This document shows, one piece after another, positions 16,255-24,114 of a DNA stretch of 64,000 bases (position 1 is its first letter; every line of letters begins with the position of its first letter). The position numbers and the translations under genes were made by a program. The notes beneath the pieces are model-generated. The model saw only the letters and a list, made by a program, of their open reading frames with translations. It ran no database searches and was not told the origin of the DNA. The DNA is from JANYCO01 sp035535995 (GTDB lineage Bacteria > Bacteroidota > Bacteroidia > Cytophagales > Cytophagaceae). Location: positions 62,001 to 126,000 of the forward strand of contig DATLOZ010000009.1 in NCBI GenBank assembly GCA_035535995.1, given 5' to 3'.

Positions 16255-17194
16255 TCTTTTGTACTGCGTTCGTTCTTTGTTTGTATAATGTCCAGCAAAA
16301 ATACATAATTGCCAACGACAATATAACGGATAAATAAATACTTGTGACCGGCAAATCTCTCGACGATTCAGGATCGATCGTCAAAGCTCCTTTCGAATAC
16401 CAGTTCAGGGCGATCACTACCATGGCATTGTTGGCAAAATGCATCGCCATTGATACGAGGATATTTCCGGAGGTAATATACAGGTAGCCGAGGACTATTC
16501 CCAACAACATTCGGGGGAAAAATCCAAAAAATTGAAAATGGATAAAGCTAAATATAAAAGCGCTGACGAGTACTGATATATGCACATTGCGTGTGGAGCG
16601 TACTAAGTCATTGAGCAAAATCCCACGAAACACAAGCTCCTCCGAAACTGCCGGCACCAATGCTACCGTAAACAGCACCAATAGCATATCTCCCGGCGAG
16701 TCATAGTATACTATAAGTTTGGTTGCTTGCGCAGCTCTTTCTTCCAGCATCCGTAGCGTGGTTTCCAGGTCATGCCAGCTATCGGGAAAACTAATTTCTT
16801 TGTTCCAATCTCCTACAATCCCCACAAACGGCAGGATGATAATAGTGACCGAAACAGCAGCCAGTAAGAAGGAAGGAAACTGATCAAAAGATGGCTTAAA
16901 GATGGGTTGGATTAATTCTTTTTTCAAAAAGAAAACATACAACAAAGGTAAGACGATCAGTCCGCCGATCGCACCGCCTAGCTGGCCCATTAATTCTGCA
17001 TTTCTAAACTGCAATGCCGCCTGGCCGGTAGAAACGAAGTCGGCTTCCACAGGCATACGGCCCAGGGAGAGGTACATAAAGACACCGCCAATCCAATTGG
17101 CCATAAAAAAAAATCCTAAAGCGATCAGAATATTACTGATCAGCGCCAGAGGCCAGGACAGATTCCGTTGATTCAAACTGTGATTATTGCTCAT
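16247..17194 (-). CDS. CPBP-family intramembrane metalloprotease
   Basis: A 315-residue membrane protein of the CPBP (Abi/CAAX-like) family. The three metal or catalytic motifs are visible: EELVFRG (motif 1), SFIHFQFFGF (motif 2 His) and MHFANNAM (motif 3 His/Asn). Eight or so membrane segments are predicted. Bacterial members cleave membrane proteins or peptides, but the substrate here is unknown. It is the first gene of the CPBP-cdsA-psd set and starts at ATG 17194. A heptad repeat lies just upstream, between it and the divergent dusB. Confidence 0.88.
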   Translation of the reverse strand: MSNNHSLNQRNLSWPLALISNILIALGFFFMANWIGGVFMYLSLGRMPVEADFVSTGQAALQFRNAELMGQLGGAIGGLIVLPLLYVFFLKKELIQPIFKPSFDQFPSFLLAAVSVTIIILPFVGIVGDWNKEISFPDSWHDLETTLRMLEERAAQATKLIVYYDSPGDMLLVLFTVALVPAVSEELVFRGILLNDLVRSTRNVHISVLVSAFIFSFIHFQFFGFFPRMLLGIVLGYLYITSGNILVSMAMHFANNAMVVIALNWYSKGALTIDPESSRDLPVTSIYLSVILSLAIMYFCWTLYKQRTNAVQKNV

Positions 17195-17216
17195 TAATCC
17201 GTAAATTTACTAGAAA

Positions 17217-17262
17217 TTATGAGTTATGAATTATGAGTTATCAATTAATTCATAAGCATACA
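17217..17262. repeat. short heptad repeat (TTATGAA type)
   Basis: TTATGAG/TTATGAA units at 17217-17241 face a short complementary piece, AATTCATAA, at 17253-17261. It separates the divergent CPBP gene and dusB. Confidence 0.6.
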
Positions 17263-17283
17263 ATCAGGTAATTTAGAAATAAA

Positions 17284-18273
17284 ATGGTAAGAATTGGGAA
17301 AATAGAACTGGGAGAGTTTCCTCTTCTTTTGGCGCCGATGGAAGACGTGAGCGATCCTCCGTTTCGTGCGGTATGCAAGGAAAACGGAGCAGACCTCATG
17401 TACACCGAGTTCATCGCCGCCGACGGCCTGATTCGCCATGCAGATAAAAGTATTCAAAAGCTTGATATATTCGATTACGAACGTCCGATCGGCATCCAGA
17501 TCTTTGGCGACAAGATCGAAGCCATGCGCGAAGCCGCCGCCATTGCCGAAGAAGCAGGTCCCGACCTGGTGGATATAAATTATGGCTGCCCGGTAAAAAA
17601 AGTAGCCTGCAAAGGTGCTGGCGCCGGTATTCTGCAAGACCTTCCGAAGATGCAACGCATGACGGAAGAGATCGTAAAAAGATGTAAAAACGTGCCGGTC
17701 ACTGTAAAAACACGTTTGGGATGGGACGATAGCACCAAAAATATTTTAGAAGCCGCACAACGCCTGCAAGACGTAGGCGTGCAGGCGCTCACCATTCATG
17801 GACGTACGCGCGTGCAGATGTATAAAGGCGAAGCCGATTGGTCGCTGATAGCGGAGGTAAAAAATATGCCTTCGATCAAATTTCCGGTATTCGGGAATGG
17901 CGATATCGACTCTCCGCAAAAAGCGCTTGAGTACCGCCAACGTTATGGCGTAGACGGGATCATGATTGGCCGCGCGGCGATCGGGTATCCGTGGATTTTT
18001 AAAGAGATCAAACATTATTTCCAAACCGGTGAGCTTCTGTCTAAACCTGATATGGCCGAGCGTGTGCGGATCTGCAAAAAACATTTGCAGCGTTCGATCG
18101 AGTGGAAGGGAGAAAAAGTAGGTATCTTCGAAATGCGCATGCACTATACCAACTATTTTCGCGGCATCGATAATTTCAAACCTTATCGCCAGAAACTGGT
18201 AGAAGCAAACACGCCGGAACTCGTTGCTGAGCTACTAGATGAGATAGCAGAAAAATTTGAACTAGCTTACTAA
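17284..18273 (+). CDS. dusB: tRNA-dihydrouridine synthase, DusB type
   Basis: A 329-residue flavoenzyme that reduces specific uridines in tRNA to dihydrouridine using NADPH. The FMN barrel shows PMEDVSDPPFR at the N-terminus and the catalytic cysteine in NYGCPVKKV. A lysine/arginine-rich substrate loop HGRTRVQMYKGEADW and the phosphate-binding FGNGDI and GIMIGRAAIGYPW follow. The C-terminal helical tRNA-binding domain is complete. It starts at ATG 17284 and ends 144 bases before the sulfur gene run. Confidence 0.93.
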   Translation: MVRIGKIELGEFPLLLAPMEDVSDPPFRAVCKENGADLMYTEFIAADGLIRHADKSIQKLDIFDYERPIGIQIFGDKIEAMREAAAIAEEAGPDLVDINYGCPVKKVACKGAGAGILQDLPKMQRMTEEIVKRCKNVPVTVKTRLGWDDSTKNILEAAQRLQDVGVQALTIHGRTRVQMYKGEADWSLIAEVKNMPSIKFPVFGNGDIDSPQKALEYRQRYGVDGIMIGRAAIGYPWIFKEIKHYFQTGELLSKPDMAERVRICKKHLQRSIEWKGEKVGIFEMRMHYTNYFRGIDNFKPYRQKLVEANTPELVAELLDEIAEKFELAY

Positions 18274-18417
18274 TCAATTTTTCGCTCTTGCGTTCTCTGA
18301 GGTAAAAATAAATGAAGTACAGGGAACGACTATTCTTCTTTCCAGGTCAGGTTTTCAACCACTAAGAGCGTAAAGATTTTGCAAAGGACGCAAATATAAT
18401 TTCTTATTATAAATCAC

Positions 18418-19785
18418 ATGATCGTACAGCAACTTTATACCGGCTGCCTTGCCGAAGCCGCTTACTACATAGAATCCGAAGGCGAAGCTGCGATCATAGA
18501 TCCGCTACGCGAGACTGCTCCTTATATCAAAATGGCAGAGCGCAACGGGGCAAAGATCAAGTATATTTTCGAAACTCATTTTCATGCCGACTTCGTTTCC
18601 GGGCATGTGGACCTGGCTCAGAAAACGGGCGCTACGATCGTGTATGGCCCGAATGCCGAGACAGGTTTTAAATCATATACTGCTTTTGACGGAGAAATTT
18701 TTTCTTTAGGAAAAATAAAATTAAAGGTACTTCACACTCCCGGCCATACACTGGAATCTTCCTGTTATCTTTTATTCGATGAAACAGGAAAAGAATCCGC
18801 GCTCTTCACGGGAGACACCCTATTCATAGGCGATGTAGGAAGACCCGATCTTGCTGTAAAGTCCGACCTCACCACACAGGACCTGGCAGGAATGCTTTAC
18901 GATTCGCTTCATACAAAAATACTCCCGCTGCCCGACGATCTGATCCTCTATCCTGCACACGGCGCGGGTTCTGCTTGTGGTAAAAACATGAGTAAGGAAA
19001 CTACCGATACATTGGGCAATCAGAAACATACCAATTACGCGCTGAAGCCCCAGCACAAGGAAACATTCATTCAAAACGTAACAGCCGATATACTACCTGC
19101 TCCTCTTTATTTTGCACAGAATGCTTTGATGAATAAAAAGGGTTATGAAAACATCGATGAGATCATGCATCGCGGGCTGCATGCGCTTTCGCCGGAAGAA
19201 TTTGAAACAACAGCCAATCAATACCGCGCACTGATCCTGGACACAAGACAGGCCGCTGTTTTTGCAGAAGGTTTTATTCCCAATGCCATCAACATCGGGC
19301 TCGACGGCCAGTTCGCTCCCTGGGCTGGCGCTCTAATCCCCGATCTGCAACAACCAATCTTACTAGTGACTGATCCGGGCAAGGAAGAAGAATCACTCAC
19401 CAGGCTTTCCCGTGTGGGGTACGATCATGTGTTGGGATACCTGCAGGGCGGATACAAGGCATGGGCAGCAGCAAAAAAAGAAACAGATCATATAGAAAAT
19501 ATTTCTCCCGAAAAATTTCTCGCCATACACCCACAACCCTCCAATATCCTGGATGTACGAAAGGGTTCCGAATATGAAACAGGACATCTGGCAAACAGCT
19601 CTAACCTTCCGCTCGACTACCTCAACGATTGGATCCATGACCTGGATAAACATAAAACCTACTTTGTACACTGTGCCGGCGGCTACCGCTCTATGATCAC
19701 TTGTTCGATCTTACAATCGAGAGGGTTTGAACATATCGTCAATATAGAAGGCGGGTATAGCGCGCTGGCGAAAGCAAAAGAATAA
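18418..19785 (+). CDS. metallo-beta-lactamase fold persulfide dioxygenase-like protein with two rhodanese domains
   Basis: A 455-residue fusion. Residues 1-230 form an ETHE1-like metallo-beta-lactamase domain with THFHADFVSGH (His54, His56, Asp58, His63), LHTPGHTLESS and the GDTLFIGDVGRPDL segment. Family members oxidise glutathione or low-molecular-weight persulfides to sulfite. Residues about 250-350 are a first rhodanese domain that lacks the catalytic Cys (TDPGKEE at its place). Residues about 365-455 are a second with Cys in HCAGGYRS. It starts at ATG 18418. Together with the following rhodanese and thioredoxin genes it forms a sulfide/persulfide handling run. Confidence 0.9.
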   Translation: MIVQQLYTGCLAEAAYYIESEGEAAIIDPLRETAPYIKMAERNGAKIKYIFETHFHADFVSGHVDLAQKTGATIVYGPNAETGFKSYTAFDGEIFSLGKIKLKVLHTPGHTLESSCYLLFDETGKESALFTGDTLFIGDVGRPDLAVKSDLTTQDLAGMLYDSLHTKILPLPDDLILYPAHGAGSACGKNMSKETTDTLGNQKHTNYALKPQHKETFIQNVTADILPAPLYFAQNALMNKKGYENIDEIMHRGLHALSPEEFETTANQYRALILDTRQAAVFAEGFIPNAINIGLDGQFAPWAGALIPDLQQPILLVTDPGKEEESLTRLSRVGYDHVLGYLQGGYKAWAAAKKETDHIENISPEKFLAIHPQPSNILDVRKGSEYETGHLANSSNLPLDYLNDWIHDLDKHKTYFVHCAGGYRSMITCSILQSRGFEHIVNIEGGYSALAKAKE

Positions 19786-19789
19786 ATGA

Positions 19790-19836
19790 AGATGCCGGAT
19801 ATCAGGTAAAGAAAAAATATTATCTGGCATCTTGAA
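19790..19836. repeat. heptad hairpin (ATCTGGC type)
   Basis: AAGATGCCGGATATCAGGTA is followed after a short A-rich loop by ATTATCTGGCATCTT. The ends are complementary. It lies directly after the stop of the fusion gene and could act as its 3' end. Confidence 0.65.
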
Positions 19837-19873
19837 CTATTTTAGGCATACATAGTAATCATTAAAAGAACTC

Positions 19874-20248
19874 ATGAAACAAGTCTTTTGTTTAATAACA
19901 ATAGCAATCTCCTTATGCCTGTCAGGCTGCAGGGAGGCAGGCACGTATAAAACGATCGATGAAAAAGAGTTTTCCGAGCTTGCCGGAAAAGAAAATTCCG
20001 TAATCCTGGATGTGAGAACTCCGGGGGAATACAAGGAAGGACATTTAGAAAATGCCTTACTGATGGATTATAAAAATGAAAATTTTGAAAACGAACTAAC
20101 TAAACTGGATCCTACCAAAACCTACCTGGTTTACTGCAAAGCAGGCGGAAGGTCTGCAAAAGCTTCGTCACTATTATCACAGAAAGGATTTAATACCTAT
20201 AACCTGGACGGAGGCATTTCAAACTGGAAAGGGAAAGTAGTCCGGTAA
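19874..20248 (+). CDS. rhodanese-like lipoprotein
   Basis: A 124-residue exported protein. The signal peptide ends with the lipobox LSGC (Cys19), so it is a lipoprotein in the cell envelope. The remaining 100 residues are one rhodanese domain with the active-site loop YCKAGGRS and a C-terminal NLDGGISNW, suggesting sulfur transfer or persulfide binding in the periplasm. It starts at ATG 19874, 11 bases ahead of the thioredoxin gene. This partner arrangement suggests electron or sulfur exchange, though one protein is in the envelope and the thioredoxin has no signal peptide. Confidence 0.88.
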   Translation: MKQVFCLITIAISLCLSGCREAGTYKTIDEKEFSELAGKENSVILDVRTPGEYKEGHLENALLMDYKNENFENELTKLDPTKTYLVYCKAGGRSAKASSLLSQKGFNTYNLDGGISNWKGKVVR

Positions 20249-20259
20249 AAACTACTCCT

Positions 20260-20565
20260 ATGAAAATTTCTTTTAAAGATCTTATACAATCTGAAAAACC
20301 TGTGCTGGTCGATTTTTATGCCGATTGGTGCGGCCCCTGCAAAGCAATGGCACCGGCCCTGGAACAATTATCTTCCAAAACAGGCGACCATTTAAAAGTG
20401 ATCAAAATCAATGTAGATAAAAACCAACAAGCTGCGGCCGCTTACCAGGTACAAAGTATTCCTACTTTGATACTTTTTCAAAAAGGCCAGATCAAATGGC
20501 GCCAGGCCGGCGCTCTAAGCCTTGGTCAATTGGAGGCAGTGGTAAAAAAATTTGTCACCTATTAA
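20260..20565 (+). CDS. thioredoxin
   Basis: A 101-residue cytoplasmic thioredoxin with the canonical WCGPC active site (Cys24, Cys27), DFYADWC before it and the cis-proline in SIPTLILF. There is no signal peptide. It starts at ATG 20260, 11 bases after the rhodanese lipoprotein, so the two are probably cotranscribed. Likely roles are reduction of persulfides or of the sulfurtransferases encoded next to it; the primary housekeeping thioredoxin may be elsewhere. Confidence 0.93.
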   Translation: MKISFKDLIQSEKPVLVDFYADWCGPCKAMAPALEQLSSKTGDHLKVIKINVDKNQQAAAAYQVQSIPTLILFQKGQIKWRQAGALSLGQLEAVVKKFVTY

Positions 20566-20574
20566 AATTATTAG

Positions 20575-20637
20575 ATATGAATGTTGAATTGTGAGTTGAC
20601 AATTTTAAATTCATAATTCAACATTCATAACTCATAA
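20575..20637. repeat. intergenic inverted repeat of 7-base units (TTATGAA type)
   Basis: The arm 20575-20597 (ATGAATGTTGAATTGTGAG) faces 20610-20637 (TTCATAATTCAACATTCATA). It lies between the convergent thioredoxin and ion-channel-like genes. Confidence 0.75.
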
Positions 20638-20641
20638 TTTT

Positions 20642-21163
20642 TCATTTTTCTTTCAACCTTTTCAGCGAATCCCTCAACGTCACATAATCCGACAGGATAA
20701 AGATCAGCGTTACAAAAGAAACGATCGCTTCAAACATCACAAGCGCTTCGGCGGGAATTTTGACGGGTACTACGTTTGCCACACCCATGTTGGTGAACAT
20801 GAGCAGACTCAAGTAAAATAATTTAAAATATTCTTCAAACATATTAGTGGTATCTTCCAACCCTGTAAACGACGTAGGGTCCAGGTGAAAGACGGCGAGA
20901 TAATCGATCGAAAAAGAAAATACGATGAGCACTACATTGGTAGCGATAAACAAAAGAAAGCGGTGATAAGGCAGATCGATATGCGCGATCGTAACAATGC
21001 GGCGAAAGCAGAGGATCACTACATAAAGTACTTTCACGAGTGAAAATAAAAATATAAAAGAGAGATTCACACCTCTTGGGATTTTCCATTCGATGAGAAG
21101 GAACTGCAAGACACCCAATACAAGTACCAGTAAAAAACCGATTATCAATTCTTTATATTTCAT
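20642..21163 (-). CDS. ion-channel-like membrane protein with an altered selectivity filter
   Basis: A 173-residue membrane protein with about four hydrophobic segments (5-25, 33-53, 68-90, 140-160). The last two flank a pore-loop-like stretch. The pattern FYLSLLMFTNMGVANVVP aligns with the pore of two-transmembrane potassium channels, where TxGYGD is expected. Here Thr124 and Gly127 are kept but the Tyr-Gly-Asp positions are Val-Ala-Asn. It may be a channel of other selectivity or a non-conducting relative. It starts at ATG 21163 and diverges from thrB. The fold is inferred from pattern only. Confidence 0.65.
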   Translation of the reverse strand: MKYKELIIGFLLVLVLGVLQFLLIEWKIPRGVNLSFIFLFSLVKVLYVVILCFRRIVTIAHIDLPYHRFLLFIATNVVLIVFSFSIDYLAVFHLDPTSFTGLEDTTNMFEEYFKLFYLSLLMFTNMGVANVVPVKIPAEALVMFEAIVSFVTLIFILSDYVTLRDSLKRLKEK

Positions 21164-21241
21164 ACGATTTCAAAATTCCAATCAATTTAAATGATTAAGA
21201 TAATTTTTCAAAAGCCTACAACAAAGCGCCTATACAAATAA

Positions 21242-21272
21242 TTTGGCTTTCATTGCCAATGTCTTAACTTTG
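21242..21272 (+). promoter_or_regulatory. strong Bacteroidota-type promoter of thrB
   Basis: TTTG at 21242-21245 and TAACTTTG at 21265-21272 are separated by 19 bases, an exact fit to the -33/-7 consensus. The thrB ATG at 21282 lies only nine bases after the -7 element, so the transcript would have almost no leader. Confidence 0.75.
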
Positions 21273-21281
21273 AAGCAAGAT

Positions 21282-22211
21282 ATGGAAAAGAGCATCAAAG
21301 TTTTTGCCCCCGCTACAGTAGCTAATGTCACTTGTGGTTTCGATGTACTCGGTTTTGCAGTGAACGATCCCGGCGACGAAGTAGAAATGAAATTAAAATC
21401 CACTCCTGGTATTACCATTTCAGCCATCACCGGTGATGGTGGAAAGCTTACAAGAGACCCTGAGCTCAACACTGTGGGAGTTTCCATTCTCCGCATGCTG
21501 GCCAAACTTGATACCAAACAAGGATTCGATTTAAAGCTTCATAAAAAAATGCCATTGGGCAGTGGCCTTGGCTCCAGCGCAGCCAGCGCGGTAGCAGGTG
21601 TATTCGCCGCCAATCAATTACTCGGCTGTCCACTGAAACAAGAAGAACTTTTACCTTTCGCTATGGAAGGTGAGCGCATTGCCTGCGGATCAGCGCATGC
21701 CGACAACGTGGCTCCTTCCCTACTCGGCGGATTCGTAATTGTGCGAAGCTATACTCCTCTTGATGTGGTAAAAATTCCTACACCCAAAGAACTCTTCGCT
21801 ACGATCATACATCCTCACATCGAAGTACGTACTAAAGATGCACGAAGCATTTTAAGAAAAGATCTTTCACTGCACGACGCCATCAAACAATGGGGAAACG
21901 TAGCGGGATTGGTAGCAGGACTCATCACTTCTGACTACGGTTTAATTGGCCGCTCGATGGACGATGTGGTAGCAGAGCCGTATCGCTCTATGTTGATCCC
22001 TGGTTATTACGATGTGAAGCAAAGCGCCATCGATGCAGGCGCACTGGGCGGAGGAATTTCCGGTTCCGGCCCTTCTGTTTTTGCGTTGAGCAAGGATGAA
22101 AAGACAGCGAAAAAAGCAGGAGAAAATATGGCAAAGGTATTCAACGACCTGGGTATTGGAAACGAAGTGTATGTATCGCGTATCAACAACGCAGGGCCAC
22201 AGGTGATCTAA
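21282..22211 (+). CDS. thrB: homoserine kinase
   Basis: A GHMP-family kinase (309 residues) that phosphorylates homoserine in threonine synthesis. It shows the N-terminal KVFAPATVANVTCGFDVLG, the ATP-binding PLGSGLGSSAASA and the C-terminal GGGISGSGPSVFAL. The frame is open upstream to 21243, but the family N-terminus begins at the ATG at 21282 and a promoter overlaps the upstream part. In many Bacteroidota thrA and thrC flank thrB; here they do not, and thrB is alone between the channel-like gene and the YKSDA-repeat gene. Confidence 0.95.
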   Translation: MEKSIKVFAPATVANVTCGFDVLGFAVNDPGDEVEMKLKSTPGITISAITGDGGKLTRDPELNTVGVSILRMLAKLDTKQGFDLKLHKKMPLGSGLGSSAASAVAGVFAANQLLGCPLKQEELLPFAMEGERIACGSAHADNVAPSLLGGFVIVRSYTPLDVVKIPTPKELFATIIHPHIEVRTKDARSILRKDLSLHDAIKQWGNVAGLVAGLITSDYGLIGRSMDDVVAEPYRSMLIPGYYDVKQSAIDAGALGGGISGSGPSVFALSKDEKTAKKAGENMAKVFNDLGIGNEVYVSRINNAGPQVI

Positions 22212-22244
22212 GGAGTTAATTATTTTTCTGATGATATTACTTCA

Positions 22245-22300
22245 TACTGTTGCTGTTGCTCAATACTGTCTTGCATTCTATCAGCAAGAGTATTGAGAAC
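22245..22300. repeat. degenerate hairpin of the GCAAGA/GCAACA family
   Basis: GTTGCTGTTGCTCAATACTGTCTTGC faces CAGCAAGAGTATTGAGAAC with a two-base insertion in one arm. It is the poorer copy of the element at 52210-52277. Confidence 0.6.
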
Positions 22301-22305
22301 TTAAA

Positions 22306-22650
22306 CTAATAAAACCACTGCTGCTTCAATTTGTTTTTCCAGCCTGCATCGCTTTTGTATTGTGAGAAGTAGATCACCACATCAGCGTCAGATTTATATT
22401 CGGTGAAAAATATTTTTTTCTTGGCATCGGATTTATAGTTTACAAAAAACCACAACCCATTATTACCCGTTGCATCACTCTTATAAGTGCATTTATAAAC
22501 AACCAGATCAGCATCGGATTTGTATTGCGCTACATATACTTTTACATCTGCATCGCTTTTGTACTGGCAGGAAAATACAGTTTGTGCGGCGGTATTCTTT
22601 GCTAGAAATAAGCCTGCAAAAAGGAGAATGAGTAGATATACTTTTTTCAT
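22306..22650 (-). CDS. exported YKSDA-repeat protein (DUF6150-like)
   Basis: A 114-residue protein with a signal peptide ending near NTAAQ (residue 23) and then six copies of a short unit beginning YKSDA. The copies are about 12-17 residues apart and differ in the hydrophobic strand that follows (for example DVKVYVA, DLVVYKC, KKIFFTE). The pattern suggests a small repetitive beta structure such as a solenoid or toothed sheet. From memory it matches DUF6150, whose role is unknown. It starts at ATG 22650. It is convergent with thrB across a degenerate hairpin. Confidence 0.78.
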   Translation of the reverse strand: MKKVYLLILLFAGLFLAKNTAAQTVFSCQYKSDADVKVYVAQYKSDADLVVYKCTYKSDATGNNGLWFFVNYKSDAKKKIFFTEYKSDADVVIYFSQYKSDAGWKNKLKQQWFY

Positions 22651-22730
22651 AGCTAAAATGTTTACGAGTTACTTTTAAAATTAAAACCGTCATTGCGAGG
22701 AATGACGTTGCATCTCATCTAACTCACCAC

Positions 22731-24020
22731 TCATATCCCTCCCGCTATAGCTTCCGACATGGAGTTTTCGTCAAAATATTTTTGTGCAGTAGCCATCAAG
22801 GTTTCCGAAGTAGTATTTTTCAGTGCGGTGAAATAGTTTTTATAAAAATCATATCCCAGACCATTGAAGTGGATCGTTTTAAATTTATCTGCTACCGCGA
22901 AAGGTGTAGTGATCGAGTTTACAAAAGAGCCAAGCATATAATTGCGCACGGTCTCTAATTCTCCCTGCGACACTTTTTCTTCTTTCAGCTTTTTCATCTC
23001 CTTGTATATTTCATCAAGGGTTTGCTGGGTGAATTCTCTTTTCACATCCGTACCTATTACAAAATATCCTTCGTGATTGTAGGTAGCCAGGTTGGAATTA
23101 ATGCCGTAAGTATATCCTTTGTCTTCCCGAATATTTTGCATCAGTCTTGAGCCGAAATATCCTCCGAAAATTTCGTTAAGAAAATAAAGATTAAAATAAT
23201 CAGGATGTGAGATCGAGAAAATTTTTCTACCCATCCGAATCGACGACTGGACAGCGGTTTCGCGGGTGATGAGTTCTCTTTTGGAAAAACTCACCGGAGA
23301 AAACCTTTTGCCCTTATAAGGAAGTGTATCGTTTTTTCCCCAGTTATCAGAGCCAAGATATTTATTGATGAGGCTTACAAAATCAAGATCTCCGCCACCG
23401 GAAAGAACGATCTCGCAGTTACTTATGGTATAATTTTTTTTATAAAAATCCTGTAGCGACTGAATACTCACGGCTTCTATTGCCTCTTCAGAAAGATAAT
23501 AACCATAAGGATGCTCCGAGCCAAACAACATTTCGCGGAATTTACTTCCGGCAAGGAAAGCTGTTTTTTCTTTATTTACCTTCAAACTCTGAAGCGTAAT
23601 ATTTTTAGCATTCTCAAATTCCTTTTCAGGAAACATAGCTTCTGAAACCAGTTCATGGATCAATGGCAACAGAGCTTCCAAGTGTTTGGATAAGGTATAT
23701 ACCGTAACAGAAGAATGATCCACTCCCGAATTGAATTCAGGAAACGCACCATAATAAGCAAACATATCCTGGATCTCGTGCGCGGTATGCTTGGATGTTC
23801 CTTCCGAAAGCATTTTCGCCAGAAAATGAGCACAGCCAAAATTCGGCTCATACCAATTGCCCGCTTTAAAGATCAACTCCATGCGTACTACCGGCTGTGT
23901 GCCTGATAAAATGAAGTGCAGCGGAATACCATTGGCAAGCTTTACCGACTCGGCTTCCGGTAAGATATAGGAATCAATGTTTTTATAAGAAGGAGCAATT
24001 GTTCTGTCTAGCGTAGTCAT
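22731..24020 (-). CDS. M16-family peptidase, inactive type
   Basis: A 429-residue protein with the two-domain M16 (insulinase/processing peptidase) fold. The zinc motif HxxEH is expected in the segment GCAHFLAKMLSEGT but reads His65-Phe-Leu-Ala68-Lys69, so both the catalytic Glu and the second His are lost. The downstream helix (HELVSEAMFPEKEFENAK) is kept. It resembles the non-catalytic partner of bacterial M16 pairs, which helps an active subunit bind substrate; no active partner is in the window. There is no signal peptide. It starts at ATG 24020 behind the porV terminator. Confidence 0.88.
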   Translation of the reverse strand: MTTLDRTIAPSYKNIDSYILPEAESVKLANGIPLHFILSGTQPVVRMELIFKAGNWYEPNFGCAHFLAKMLSEGTSKHTAHEIQDMFAYYGAFPEFNSGVDHSSVTVYTLSKHLEALLPLIHELVSEAMFPEKEFENAKNITLQSLKVNKEKTAFLAGSKFREMLFGSEHPYGYYLSEEAIEAVSIQSLQDFYKKNYTISNCEIVLSGGGDLDFVSLINKYLGSDNWGKNDTLPYKGKRFSPVSFSKRELITRETAVQSSIRMGRKIFSISHPDYFNLYFLNEIFGGYFGSRLMQNIREDKGYTYGINSNLATYNHEGYFVIGTDVKREFTQQTLDEIYKEMKKLKEEKVSQGELETVRNYMLGSFVNSITTPFAVADKFKTIHFNGLGYDFYKNYFTALKNTTSETLMATAQKYFDENSMSEAIAGGI

Positions 24021-24030
24021 ATTATTTTAT

Positions 24031-24078
24031 AAAAAAATTGTCAGGACCCTGATACTGTTTTGATCAATCCTGACAATT
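24031..24078 (-). terminator. rho-independent terminator of porV
   Basis: Read on the minus strand, the stem AATTGTCAGGA / TCCTGACAATT (arms 24068-24078 and 24036-24046, 11 perfect pairs) is followed by a run of seven T. It separates porV from the M16 gene. Confidence 0.8.
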
Positions 24079-24114
24079 ATAATGATACATTATTTTTAAT
24101 AAAAGCCTGAACGG

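Noticed and set aside
18290..18400. Possible inverted repeat around GCTCTTGCGTTC and AAGAGCGTAAAG ahead of the sulfur run
   Set aside because: Pairing is short and interrupted, and the unit does not fit the clear 7-, 9- or 6-base families; it may be a decayed relative.
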